The notes below the pieces were generated by a model. That model made no database searches and had not been told where the DNA came from. It worked only from the letters and a program-made list of their open reading frames with translations. A stretch of 64,000 bases of DNA from Stictocephala bisonia (lineage: Eukaryota > Arthropoda > Insecta > Hemiptera > Membracidae). A program made the translations under genes and the position numbers. Shown here one piece after another: positions 11,612 through 23,045 of the stretch (its first letter is position 1; each line of letters begins with the position of its first letter). The stretch is from assembly GCA_035578905.1 (NCBI GenBank), contig JAQJVL010000109.1, forward strand, positions 2,238,232 to 2,302,231. Direction: 5' to 3'.

Positions 11612-12470
11612 CAGTTTGGAAAACGGTTCCAGACGGTTTAAGTGCGTACAACTTAAACGTTATTCTTATTTTATTCTATTTATTGGTTTTTATTTTTTAA
11701 AGACAAGATTCATAAAAATATTGTCGAATATATTATATTGTGGTAATATTTAAACGTACAAAGGGTAACATTGACCTCTACACAAGTTTATTACTTGTTC
11801 AGTAGCCGAGGAAACTAGGGGTAGTAAAGATTAATGTTGAATTTGAACCACGTAGTGTCGGTACTGTGTTCTAAGCCTAAAAAACACACGTACTATTGAT
11901 TTAGCCGCATTTCCTTATATTTATTTATTCTTAAGACGCCGATCATCAAGACATGATTTCAGTTTGTTCATAATAATTTAAACCAGTCAGTGATATCTGG
12001 AGAGCTAAGAACATAATCGTTCTATCAACAAAATTGTCACAGCAGAGCTCCCAAGTACATGGATTAAAGAACTACGCTAAGTGATACATGTTTTACTAAC
12101 AAAATTACGTTACTATAATTAAGCGTACAGAATGTATGGTTACTTTTGTCAAAATACTCATTTATGCTAAGTGAATTTGTAAATGTTGGGAAAGTGAAAG
12201 TGACTTTTAATATGAATAATTTTCAACACCTTAAAAAGCACATTTTTATTCCTTACGTTTTAAAACATTGTTTGCTTTTTATATTAAATACATGGTTCCA
12301 AAGAATTGGCACAAACGTTCCCCATGAAAAAATCAAAACTGTGAGAATTACCAGCTTGATACCCAAAAAGTTTTTTCCATATCGAAAACTAGTCGAGTTA
12401 GAGACATGCGGTTAGAGTTAGTACCGTTTTTGAGAAAATTCCAATTTTGTATGTTTTTTGGCCATACAAA
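11612..12470. other. AT-rich intergenic DNA
   Basis: Nothing recognised. The 89-codon frame at 12146-12415 has no recognisable motif. Confidence 0.45.
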
Positions 12471-12745
12471 TAAAAAAAAACTTAAATTACAAAAAGTTAA
12501 AAAATGGTTTGGAGATATTGGCTAATACATACCAAATTTCATAAAAATGTATCCACCTGTTTGGTCTCCAGCGAACTGCACATACACACAGACAGACACA
12601 CGTACGGAGAGAAACCAACTTAAAAAAAAAAAACTTTTTTGGGTTCAGAGGACTCTTAAATGGATTTTTAGACCAACTTGTAAAAAAGGGTTTGAACGAT
12701 CACAATACTTTCTCTATGCTAACTCATATGGGGGAAAGTAAAAAT
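12471..12745 (+). mobile_element. degraded retroelement-like remnant
   Basis: Contains ACCAAATTTCATAAAAAT followed by CACATACACACAGACAGACA. This pairing is familiar from 3' regions of degraded insect non-LTR elements. The right end resembles 15690-15760 weakly (both end in a short GGAAAGTAA motif). No coding motif survives, and the family assignment is tentative. Confidence 0.35.
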
Positions 12746-12914
12746 TACACATAAAAACTGCAGGCACAACAAAATCAACAGAGCCCCAAAATATTAATAA
12801 CGCTACTAAAACATTTTCCAAATCACTATGTAATTCCATGCAATAAAATAAAACAATGGATTATTGAAATTAATACGTAGTAAGAGAACGATCTGTGAAT
12901 CTTTAAAGCAAACT

Positions 12915-13165
12915 AACCTCTGGGTCAGTGGCTAATGGGGTGACAATTCCTTGATGAGATTCACATTGCCAACTCACCCTCAAACATCGGGTGATTGGTT
13001 TTGGTTCCACAACTGGCATATTGTTATTTACGTCAAAATTGGAATGTCAGTTGCTGTCCATCCTGTGACTGATGTATTAACATTGAAGGTTGGTAAATTG
13101 TCATCAGATCTATTACAAGTTTTATTTTTAACTGCACTCATGTTAATTGCCAAGTAACTCTGATG
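12915..13165 (+). repeat. family D repeat, copy 1
   Basis: Begins GGTCAGTGGCTAATGGGGTG and continues through CACAACTGGCATATTGTTAT and TGTCCATCCTGTG. Related copies lie at 22895-23045 and 41545-41800. The 68-codon open frame here is not conserved in the other copies. Confidence 0.75.
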
Positions 13166-13324
13166 TTGGCTCATTTCTGATTTAGCCACCCAGCGTAATT
13201 CATTAAAAGGTATAAGTTAGTTGGAAAAATTGTTTTCTGCTATTTTTTTAATTACTAAAAATATTTTGTACGTCCTAACTCTGTAATATAATATTCATTT
13301 TTACTATTCATTATCGACTACTAA

Positions 13325-13565
13325 TATAGCGATCGTAAAGATAAGGGCGAATGTGAAGGGCGGATGTGAAGGGTGGATGAGTTTAAATGAACGAGTCCAC
13401 TCATTGTTACTAACTAAGGTCATTTGTTCCTTAGAAAGGGCTATTTATTATTAGCTCAATAGCCAGCGAATCCAAGGAACCTACAGCTTTATGTGGAATC
13501 CGAACCACGTAGTACTCGTCTGATTTAACGCTAGTTGACAAGTCGCATTCTTAGTTCTGTTGCCT
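13325..13565 (-). mobile_element. SINE-B copy (minus strand)
   Basis: Reverse complement of the unit at 39050-39415. It shares CGGATTCCACATAAAGCTGT, the GGCTATTnAnnTAATAAA block and GTAACAATGAG. Related copies are at 22175, 51393, 62035 and 63520. Only the 3' half is clear here. Confidence 0.65.
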
Positions 13566-14050
13566 ACATAACATCCAGACCCTGACTATAATCCAAACAA
13601 TTGCTAAAATAATTCCCCATTGCATTATTATTTACCTAATAAAGTCTGTGATAGATTGATTATCACTGATAGTTTAATGATTTTTATGAGTAAGGAAAGA
13701 GACTGTAACTTAAGGTAAGTAACTCTTGTTATAAAATTCCTTTCCTAACGAAATGACATAGCTTGTAATAAAAATATCCCTTTAGTTGATAGTAAATATA
13801 TTTTCATTAATTTACATCAAAATTAGTTTAAAGGATTTAAAAAAAATATTTCCCGTCTTAATATATTGGGGAGACTTGTATTAATTGGACCAGTTTTATT
13901 ATTTTCTCTTTTAACATAAAAAAATGAGTATAACTGGCTTACCAAGGGGTAGAATCAAACAGTTCTTTCGTTTTTATTCGTAATTGCATCTTCAAAAATC
14001 TTATAAAATTAAAAAAAGTTCAATTGTAAAATTATTGTAAAGTAAGAGTA
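13566..14050. other. AT-rich intergenic DNA
   Basis: Nothing recognised. Confidence 0.5.
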
Positions 14051-14115
14051 AATCGGTCCATTCGTGGAAACTAGTTGCCTACACTACACTACACTAGTTG
14101 CCTACGACGGACCGA
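14051..14115. repeat. short imperfect inverted repeat
   Basis: Arms begin ATCGGTCC and end GGACCGAT. Inside, ACTAGTTGCCTAC is present twice as a direct repeat with a CACTACACTA spacer. It could form a hairpin of about 65 bp. Confidence 0.7.
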
Positions 14116-15190
14116 TAGTTGGTTTCATTAAACCTCTATCAAACTTAATGAATACGTGTAATGTTTTTATTAGTTTATTTTATTTTATTCTATACGTTTA
14201 AATAAAATAATATTATGATAAAAGTTACTGTTTGGACTTGAAAAAGTTAGAACAATTGTAGTAAGAAGTGTTTAAAACAATAAAGATACAATTGGTGCAA
14301 TCAAATATTTTCTTCATTGTGCTTACATTTGCGCAAAAGACTATGCCAATCTATATTCACGATTCTTCATACGTCACACAGCCAACATTCTGTTTGTAAT
14401 TGACTATTTCGTGAAATATATTATCATCTCGATTTTTTTACTGCTCCCACGTTTTCTTTTCAGTTATACGTCATCTTTGTTTGTGGATCCTTATTAATGG
14501 TTTTTAATTTCATTTGTTTATGCTTCAAGCTCGGATTTATAAAGAGTGCTGCCTTTTGGGCTCCTGTCTCCACTGTTCTCTTGCAATGAAGACGGTTGTT
14601 GTTGGCTTGCTTTTGGTTATTTTCAGACCATTATCAATTTTGTTTCGTTCCATTTTCAGTATCTGTAATAAATACAAACTATTTGGGCTATTTGATGCAA
14701 TAAAATCAGGAAAAAGAAAAAAAATATGACATTTCCACTTAATTGAATACAAAATTTCCCAGGAAAGACCGGTCCATTTAAGGCAACTCCATAAGGTCCA
14801 ATAAAAGCAACTCGACCAAATATCTGAAAAATCACGCCATTTTGCAAACGAACACATAATTTTACTTAATTACTATATCACATTGGAGCTAAATAGATAC
14901 TATATGCTACAGTATAATGCTATCATAATTGGTGTTACTTAGATTAAAGATTGCAATACATCCTTCCGAATGAAGCATTAAAATTGAAACGCTTAAGACA
15001 AAATACGTGATACAAAATTACTAAAAATAGACACTTTTACAGTAATGGTGGTAACTGCCCTGCAATAGAGCGGTCTGGAACTACAACTGATGCCAACTAA
15101 ACAAACCAAAATTTCCTTATTTTTCAAGTTGTCATGGTGGTCAATTTAAGGCGCCGGTCCAATCAAGGCAACTCTCCCTTTCTTGTTTTG
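14116..15190. other. AT-rich intergenic DNA
   Basis: A minus-strand frame of 106 codons (14537-14857) overlaps a plus-strand frame of 71 codons. Neither shows a domain, and I treat both as chance. Confidence 0.4.
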
Positions 15191-15450
15191 CAGATTATTG
15201 AATGATACCTCCTTCACTCCTCTTCAACACACGTCATCCCCCACGACGTGAATACAAGAGTTAACAAATGTGCCCCACTCTGGGGGAGGAAATTGAAGTG
15301 TCTGTAGGACCGAACTGAGAATCGATCAAATGCTTGACTGTCGGAAAATACGGTTTGGTGGTTAAATAGAAGTCGGTTTTCAGATACTAAAATAGTGTAT
15401 TGTTGTGACAACAAACAGTTAGTTATTGTCAGTCTTTTAATATGTGGGAC
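15180..15450 (+). repeat. family R1 dispersed repeat, copy 2
   Basis: Best full-length comparison copy. A tract ending TTGTTTTGCAG is followed by the invariant core and then the tail block GAAGTCGGTTTTCAGATACT and TGTTGTGACAACAAACAGTT. The same tail occurs alone at 17595-17815. Confidence 0.85.
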
Positions 15451-15997
15451 AGAAGGTTCTGATCGCTATAAAACTGACGACTCTTTTCTTCTGGGCTGCA
15501 AATTTGCTTCCCATATTATTTTAATCAAAATAATGTTTTATATTAGATCTTCATTGTAATAACTTATTGTATTAAAACAAATTTTGTATTCCAGACTTAA
15601 CACTGGTGCAGATGCAGTTTTGTAACTTTGTTTATTTTGCTAAAACCACAATGGGTCAACGGTGACTCGAATGTTATTTTTAGATGGACTTGCAGTAAAT
15701 ATATATTGGACCAGTATAATCATTTCTCCATACTATGCATATAGAGGAAAGTAAGTATTTATGGGACTAATAACTGTTTTAAACTAATAACAGTTCTTCG
15801 AAACCTTTTCATTGTTGTTTCTTTCACCTGGTGAAGTTAGACAGTTTGTATATTTAATGCAGTTTACTTTCAAAATGTTCTGTTAATTTTTCATAGACAC
15901 TTCTATTGTTCAGTTTTGTTAGTTGTTAATAATTATTGTCAATGACACAAGTATGTCTAAAATTTAATTTTATTTTACTGAAAGATTCCAAATTTAT
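15451..15997. other. AT-rich intergenic DNA
   Basis: Nothing recognised except a weak match of 15690-15760 to the end of the remnant at 12471-12745. Confidence 0.4.

Positions 15998-16062
<65 letters not shown>
15998..16062. repeat. (TA)n microsatellite
   Basis: About 60 bp of alternating TA. Confidence 0.92.
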
Positions 16063-16067
<5 letters not shown>

Positions 16068-16182
16068 AATAGGCTTGTATTTTTTAAGGAATATTTATGC
16101 ACAAGGAAGCTATTTACCAGCTTAAATGGAAAATTATTACAGGACTATTATGTATCTTTTATAATTTAAGGTACTGTTTCTT

Positions 16183-16420
16183 TAAAAGTACACTTTCGTT
16201 AATGTAGTTAGTCTCTTTTGAGGTTTATATTTCAAATTACAAAATATAATACAAATTATCTGGGATTGTTTTAGGTCTACCGTGAAACCAACCACACCGC
16301 GGGAAACCAACCGTTGTCAACAATTTAAGGCTGGGGGAGGAGGAGATAATGAGGGAAGAAGTGACTATGATATACAGAGACGAGGAATATTTTGTCTTAC
16401 ATGCTATAACCACTAAATTA
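16183..16420 (+). repeat. family E repeat, left block, copy 1
   Basis: Matches 31704-31950 through GGGATTGTTTTAGGTCTACC, GTGAAACCAAC, GGGAAACCAAC and GAGGGAAGAAGTGACT. The second block of the pair follows at 16866. The same order and orientation at both loci suggest one larger element. Confidence 0.8.
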
Positions 16421-16865
16421 AAACAACTATTTGTTACTATGCATATTTTGGATAAATATGTATCTACTCTTATAAATATTAATTTACAGACATTTTGCTA
16501 TCACTATGCAGATGTAAATTCCGTTTACCTTAAGATAACTTGGAACATATAACAAAAAACAAAACTTTTCAATTATTATAATTTTACACGTATACATATT
16601 TATATATATGATAGAGCTCAACAGCTGTATCCTTATACCATTTACAGTATATACAAAATTATGCTTCAATGAAAAAATAAAATGTTATTTGTATCAAACT
16701 GTTTTAATACAAATATAAAAGGATATTCTATTCTACGTATGTGATAAAAAGTAGAAAAAATCCTTCAAACAAGGCAACAAAGCGTAGCCATTTTTAAATT
16801 GTACGCGTTTTATAGATTTGTTTGGCAATGTTTGTATAATTATTTTTACATAAAACTACTATATT
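16421..16865. other. AT-rich DNA between the two family E blocks
   Basis: No gene recognised. The corresponding interval at the other locus is about 850 bp longer. Confidence 0.4.
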
Positions 16866-16970
16866 TGTACAATTAATCATGGTGGGCTGATTCACAGTAA
16901 TGAATGCATCGCCGATAAGGCTGGGTCACGTCCGTGCATTTACAAGCAAAACCTCACCCGTTGGCACATT
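16866..16970 (+). repeat. family E repeat, conserved right block, copy 1
   Basis: About 100 bp nearly identical to 33247-33343, including GCATCGCCGATAAGGCTGGG and CAAAACCTCACCCGTTGGCA. It is GC-richer and better conserved than anything around it. I do not recognise it as a known small RNA. Confidence 0.8.
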
Positions 16971-17594
16971 TCAAAATAATGTTTGCCTAGATGAAACGCA
17001 CGTTTTAAAGTTAAACTAATAGCTATTATTTTATCAACTGTATTTAATTAATATAAATATAGAAATATATAAATAATACAAGACATATATAGTTTACCCT
17101 TATAGTACAAATATAACTTTTTGATATTGTGGATAAATGATGTATGTATGCCTTTTTTAATTACTAGCCGACAGTCCTGCGGGGGGGTTCTCTATGCTTG
17201 CTTATCCTTTTCTCTTAGATTCCCTCTAAGTATCACATTAATATAAAAGCTCAGCCTGCTGCCGTTCTCATAGATAACTAGGCTTTATAGTGTAGATAAC
17301 CTTGTAAGACTATTTTGATGCGATAAAATGTATTGCATATCAGAGTTATTATAAACGATCACAAACATTTGACAATGAAAACCAAACAGTCAATATTTTG
17401 TGTAATCTTTATTTTTGTTTTTGTTTTTTTTTTTTTTATCAACTGCATAAAATAAACTATTTTATTAAATTAATTAACACCAGTGTGACTCTTATTGGAA
17501 AAAGGAAGCATGAGGGGACTGTTTCTACCCGTTAGGAATGCAATTCTGTGAAATCTGTTCTTAATGGATCTCTATGAGAGAAAATTGGTGAGGT
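16971..17594. other. AT-rich DNA with a possible retroelement remnant
   Basis: TTACTAGCCGACAGTCCTGC at about 17160 resembles the start of degraded insect retroelement 3' regions. Nothing else is recognisable. Confidence 0.3.
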
Positions 17595-17815
17595 TTGGTG
17601 GTTAAATAGAAGTCGGTTTTCAGATACTGAAATAGTGTATTGTTGTGACATCAAACAGTTAGTTATTGTCAGTCTTTTAATATATGGGACAAAATTACGT
17701 TTTGTAAAATAAATAATTTATCGTGTTTATACGTTCTTTTAAATGTAAAAGGCTAAGTCCTCAATCATATACTAAACGTTCTCTCAATGTGATGATGAGA
17801 TTATATTGAGCATGT
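17595..17815 (+). repeat. family R1 tail fragment
   Basis: Carries the R1 tail without the core: GTTTGGTGGTTAAATAGAAG, CAGTCTTTTAATATATGGGA and CTCTCAATGTGATGATGAG. It matches 15350-15447 and 42960-43175. Confidence 0.8.
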
Positions 17816-17864
17816 AAGTAGGAATAATAAAGGAGTTCTGAGCGCTATATGAGAGAGAATAAAA

Positions 17865-17882
17865 CCTAACCTAACCTAACCT
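17865..17882 (+). repeat. interstitial (CCTAA)n, telomere-type
   Basis: Three CCTAA units plus CC. On the minus strand this is TTAGG, the usual arthropod telomere unit. It directly follows GAGAGAGAATAAAA, so it may be the tail of a retroelement rather than a relic telomere. Confidence 0.7.
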
Positions 17883-18318
17883 TTCCCTACAGGTTTTGAA
17901 GAGAAAAGCTAACTCCCTCCAAATTTCATGAAAATCTGTCAGTGGTTTCGGAAATTTCGTAATGGCTAAGTACAAGGATCTTGGATTTTAAGATATTAAA
18001 ATTAATTTTAGTATCTTAATCTTTGTCTTTAATAATGCTAAAAATGGGGTTAAATTTAGATGAATTTTAACGTCTCGGCTCAATTATATTTTAATTACCC
18101 TTTGATAACAGGATTATTTTTTATTTTAATAGAGATGATTAAAGCATAGTTGGGTTTCTTAGAAATACTTTAGACTAGTAAATAAAATTAAAATTTGCAC
18201 TAAAGTTACTATGATGGTATTTTATCACACATGTAATTAAAACGATTAAGGTTCGAATAGAAACAATCTTAACACAATATACTGTCTGATATGTTAACAT
18301 CAATTGAGGGAGCTATTG
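17883..18318. other. degraded retroelement-like sequence and AT-rich DNA
   Basis: CCAAATTTCATGAAAATCTG followed by GTGGTTTCGGAAATTTC resembles 3' parts of degraded insect retroelements. The rest is AT-rich with nothing recognisable. Confidence 0.35.
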
Positions 18319-18319
18319 G

Positions 18320-18555
18320 ATGATATCTCGGTTGAAGGAGGCAGGAATTCTAGGAGCTTAGCTAGTTCGAATCCTGGCTAATAGACTAAAAGTAAATATA
18401 CTATAAAAATATATAAGAAAAAAGTAAATTAGGACTATTCACCCTGTACTGTACTGGTTCACCCCTTACTCTGAATAAGGCTCTCGCAGAGATCGATAAT
18501 CCTTGAGGAATGGGCTGAATAAGGGTAAGAGAAGATCAACATCTCCTCTGAAAAT
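18320..18555 (+). mobile_element. SINE-A, uninterrupted copy
   Basis: The head has a pol III box-B-like AGTTCGAATCC (18364-18374). The body contains CACCCTGTACTGTACTGG and TTCACCCCTTACTCTGAATA, then GAGGAATGGGCTGAATAAGG. The same body is found at 37402-37970, where it is split by another repeat. Box A is degraded in this copy. Confidence 0.7.
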
Positions 18556-18809
18556 ATACACACACATATATGTTTAACAGACCTATACTAGTTAGTGTTC
18601 ACCAAATTTAAAATTTCTTGAATTGATTTGGGATTCTCAGATTCTATATCAACTATAAATAAGTTAATGTTTCTCAAATTTCATTTAAATATTGAGTGAT
18701 AGATACATTATTTTTTGTAGTAAACATAGGACTAAACTTTCCACAATACCAACATTACACATAATAATGAACTCCAAATGATTAGTGTCTTGTACATATC
18801 TCATGTATT
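18556..18809. other. AT-rich intergenic DNA
   Basis: Nothing recognised. Confidence 0.45.
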
Positions 18810-19719
18810 TACAGGATGATTTTCTAAAGTGTGCCCACCATTGGGGTCTTTTAAACCTGCAGAGATACAACAAATTTTAAATGGAGAACTTCAACTACTT
18901 TTCGTTATTAATACATCTAGCGTTTTTTAAAAAACCCGCCATCTTCCAAAATGGTGGAAAACTAAATTTTTTATTAAAGAACACTATATATTTAATAAAA
19001 ATTTCTGCTAGAAAATTTAATTTTAAGACTTTTTTATTTTTTGCATTTTCCCTGTAATATTTATGGACATTAAAATATTAAAAACGACAACTTTTGACAT
19101 TGCAAAATTGAAATAACAGCCATGTTATATTCTGTAATGTTAGGATCCAGGCTTAAATTAATACATATTAGTTATCATAAAAGTTGAATATCTTAGAAAA
19201 AAATTAATATAGTTAGCCAAGACTATTTTTTAACAACCCAGAACCCAGTTTCTACTACTAATTTTAAAAACATTTCCCTTTTCAATGTAGTTTCACAATT
19301 AAATATATTTTGTATGATAAAAAGCACTTAGTACAACATAAGTAGTTATTATGAAAGGTATGTATGTAATCACAACACAGTATATTGTTTAATTTAATAC
19401 CCTGGCTCCCTAAAAAGTTGCCGTTTTTACCTATTTGAGGGTTCATAGATTAGAAATGGCTAATATCTCGGGAAAATGCAAAGAATAATAAACTCTTAAA
19501 ATTACATTTTGTATCTGAAACAGTTATTAAATGCATAGCATTCCATAAGAAAAAATTTAGTTGTCCGCCATTTTGGAAAATGGTATATTTTGACAAAAAC
19601 GCTAAATGTATATTTTTATTAACGAGGAAAAAGTAGGTAAAGTTCTCCATTTAAAGTTGGTTGTATCTCTGCAGGTTTAAAAGATCACAATGGTGTCACA
19701 CTTAAAAAAATACCCTGTA
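18810..19719. mobile_element. foldback element with about 265-bp inverted arms
   Basis: Left arm 18810 to about 19070 pairs with right arm about 19455 to 19719. Shared words, read from the outside in, are TACAGG, AAGTGTG, CTGCAGAGATACAAC, AATGGAGAACTT, AAAACGCTA, CCAAAATGG and TTTGCATTTTCCC. The loop of about 385 bp has no coding potential. Arms of this length and an empty loop fit a non-autonomous foldback or MITE-type element. A clear target duplication is not visible. Confidence 0.8.
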
Positions 19720-20642
19720 TATGTAAGGATGCTTGATTTGCATTATATATCCTTACAGGGTCGAACTTTGACACTTCAATTTAAAACCAACAAGTCCAAT
19801 AAAATAATTCTATATTTAATTCATTTCAGGAACTGAATAATTGATAGTGGCTCCATTAGTAGTTGGAATACTGTCTAAATATTCGCTGGAATCTGTCCAA
19901 ATAACAAGTTTTACTCTACAATGGACAAAATAATAGTGTTTCTTGGCTCGCTGAGAATGTAATGGATATTATGAGAACAGGTGATGTAATATTGTCACGT
20001 AGTTTAAAATAACGGTTAATTTACCAAAACTTGATAATAGGATACATATAAAATGAACTTAATTTGATACCTATTCTATCAATTTAAGTCACAGTAACAC
20101 ATTCTTGTTACCTCCAAGGTGAATTATATGAAAAACATGTTCACATTTCTGCCAACATTACATCGGAAGGTATACAGTGAATTAATATTAACACATTTTA
20201 ATGATTGTATATGAGTTTATAGTAAAAATGTACTATATAATACATTTTTTATATTTTTTATTCTCTTATAAATTATATTATTATTGTTTTGTATTTATTT
20301 TAATTATTTTAATTTCAACGCCACGTATATTTGAAAGAATGAATAAACATTTTGAAAAACAGCACAAAATTAAAAATTCATACTATATAAATGATTTCGA
20401 GACACCAAATTTTACTGGACTTGTTATCACCAAAGGTTGTTATATCTTTATTTAATTACAAGTTATAAAACACATTTAAGTTATGAATAGTTGGGATTAA
20501 ATAAATTACATGCTAACAAAAATAACTATAATTTAAATTAATTTAAAGTCAATGGTATAGCTATTTTGCAAGTATTTTTAGTTCATGAATAATAAATAAT
20601 TAATTGATTTAAATCCAAGAAATAAATTAATATAATTATATA
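19720..20642. other. AT-rich intergenic DNA
   Basis: A small hairpin with arms GTAAGGAT/ATCCTTAC lies at about 19722-19757. The 84-codon frame at 20201-20455 is very Tyr, Phe and Ile rich, as expected from AT-rich chance sequence. Confidence 0.45.
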
Positions 20643-20985
20643 AGCCGAAACCATTACTTAAATCAATTTTTTTATTTTAAAAAATATGTAGTATTTTTGT
20701 TCATTGTTTTAAAATGTTTAAATAATATGATACAGTTTTATCATCCTAAGTTTAGGTCCTGAAAAAATTTACGCTACCAACAAAACGATATTAAACCATT
20801 CACTGAAGTATCGATATGGAACACAAATGAAATTGACTACTCCACGTACTCTGAAACCACGAATATTTGATTACATTCTTTACACGCTTCCCTTCAACCT
20901 GAATACATGAAAAAAGCAACACGCCTTCACGGCTGGAATGGAATGGCGAAAATTACGTTCTTTTAATCAGGTAAAATATTGTTGA
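20643..20985 (+). repeat. family F repeat, copy 1
   Basis: Matches 34739-35095 at about 93 percent by eye over the inner 265 bp, for example CTACCAACAAAACGATATTA and CATGAAAAAAGCAACACGCC. There is no tail, inverted end or coding frame, so the class is unknown. Confidence 0.85.
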
Positions 20986-21774
20986 TAGCTGCATTGCTAT
21001 GTATTATCCTTCACCAAAATGTGTTTATGTACATTTTACAAACTTATTGTTTTTGATAACAAAGTTTTCAATCCATCACAAAAATTTAATGGCATTACTT
21101 CTGTACACACAATCATATATTAAGCATATAATGCAGTCCATACTGGAAAGATTTTTTAGAACTAACAAACACACATATACTTTTCCTCAAACTTTTAGAT
21201 TAAAAAAAATTAAATGACTATAAAAATGAAATGAAATATAATAATTTCAACTAAACCAACAATAGTAAATGCAGCGAGCTAACTTATTAAAATGTGTCAT
21301 GTAAATATATAAAAAAAAAAATGATAATGGTAAAAAAAAGAAAGAAAAAAAACAGTACATGATGATTTTGTGATTTTGGCATGTAGAAAGAGAAATCGAT
21401 TTTAACAATATGACATAGTCTAAAATGTACGTTAAAAGTGACCAATTTATGAAATTATTTTACAGGTTTTTATATAAGTGTTTATAAAACAGTTTAGTCA
21501 AACTAAATTATATTTCAAAGCGTTTGAAGTTAAACTGAAAGTAAAAACAATAACTTTCGATGAAGGTCATAGATTTGAATTATTTCATTACTATCGAATG
21601 TCATTACTTGTGTAGAAATTATATTGTGAATAGTAATTATAATAGATTTTTTTCTTTTATTTTAAGACATGTAATAGTTTATTTTTTAAAGATATTAGCA
21701 TTAAAAAAAACTCAATAACATGTGTGTAAATAAATATCATAAGGACGTTAAAACATATATTTTTATTTGTTATG
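20986..21774. other. AT-rich intergenic DNA
   Basis: Contains an A-rich low-complexity patch at about 21308-21355. Nothing else is recognised. Confidence 0.45.
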
Positions 21775-21975
21775 TAACAAAAGCTTCAACAGAGATTGGA
21801 TCAGCCACACTGACAAAGCTCAATTAGTTTAGTGGGATTGGTTTGTTTCACCACGTGATAATAATAAAATAATATCGATCTGTTTTCATCTGGTGTGTGC
21901 TTTATAAATATATTATTTCTTCAATATATACAATTCACGTTGCTGTATGTGACAGGTGTAATTTTATGTATATTA
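21775..21975 (+). repeat. family G repeat, copy 1
   Basis: Matches 44870-45075 through CAATTAGTTTAGTGGGAT and CACCACGTGATAATAA and then a diverged 3' part. Confidence 0.75.
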
Positions 21976-22174
21976 CGTTTTGGGTGGGTCTAACATATTT
22001 TGAGATGTGTTTTATTCTGACTCGAAATACATCTATTAAACATTGGTCATATAAATAAGTTATTGAAACAGACACTGTATATTAGAAGAGTTTTTTTATA
22101 ACACTATACAAACACTGAAGGGAAAATAGACTATGTTTGTTTATTTTACTTATTCATTCGAAACAAATATTTCG
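21976..22174. other. AT-rich intergenic DNA
   Basis: Nothing recognised. Confidence 0.4.
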
Positions 22175-22440
22175 AACAATTGGTCAGTAGTGTAGATTTT
22201 TTTCAATGTTCATAAACTAAAGGTTCTCAGTTCGATCCCAATCAGACTACTGAGAAGTTTTGAAGTGGATCTGTTGATAATCACACCTGTTTTTGTAATT
22301 GTTTTATTAATTAATGACGATTTCTAAGGAAAATCCGGTCTTAGTTTGTAACAATGACTACACTAGCTTGGTTACACTGATAACACCGATTCGATCGGTG
22401 TCTGAAGAATAAATAAATTGTATGATTTATGTGGTTCACA
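22175..22440 (+). mobile_element. SINE-B copy with tRNA-like head
   Basis: A box-A-like TGGTCAGTAGTGTAG (from about 22180) and a box-B-like AGTTCGATCCC (about 22231-22241) are spaced as in a tRNA gene. The 3' end GTAACAATGACTACACT ... CGGTGTCTGAAGAATAAATAA matches the end of the 39-kb copy. Confidence 0.6.
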
Positions 22441-22894
22441 CTTAGTCCAGTACAGTGATAACCACTTAGTAGCCAAGGACTTGAACATGTAAATATCGCC
22501 TTTCCCTTGAGTAGATGGGTCGCAGCAGTGCATCAAAAGGTCTGTTTACGTTTTACATTTTTTACTGACAAACAATATACTTTATTAATACAACGTACAT
22601 CACCAATGCTTACCTCTAGGAAAATATTATTTATGTTTGTGAAGTAGTTTTTAACAAGAAAATGTTTGTATTTATTTGTTTAGTCCTTTGATGACAAAAC
22701 TTTATTTATGTATTTTATACATCATTTAAAAACTTTAGGTACATCAAAATCATCATAGTTTTATTGTAAAAATAATACATATAAACATATTTCAAATTCC
22801 TACACCGTCTCCAAGTATTTATTTTATAAAGTTGAATAAGAAGTAAAATTATTAATAAATATAATTCACCCTTTGTGAATCTGATGAAAACAAA
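22441..22894. other. AT-rich intergenic DNA
   Basis: Nothing recognised. Confidence 0.45.
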
Positions 22895-23045
22895 CCTGTG
22901 GATCAGAGATTAACGGAGCCAGTGGCTCCAAGACGAGATTAACATTGCTAACCTGCTTCAAACACCTGGTGATTTGTTCCACAACTTTATACTAAAAGAT
23001 ATACTCGTATTTCAGATGTATTGCTATTATATGATGGCATATTAC
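22895..23045 (+). repeat. family D repeat, copy 2
   Basis: Diverged copy with TGTGGATCAGAGATTAACGG, CACCTGGTGATTTGTTCCAC and ATGTATTGCTATTAT. Compare 12915-13165 and 41545-41800. Confidence 0.55.

Noticed and set aside
14537..14857. 106-codon minus-strand frame rich in Trp and Cys
   Set aside because: No domain, no second copy and a competing frame on the other strand. It is compatible with chance.
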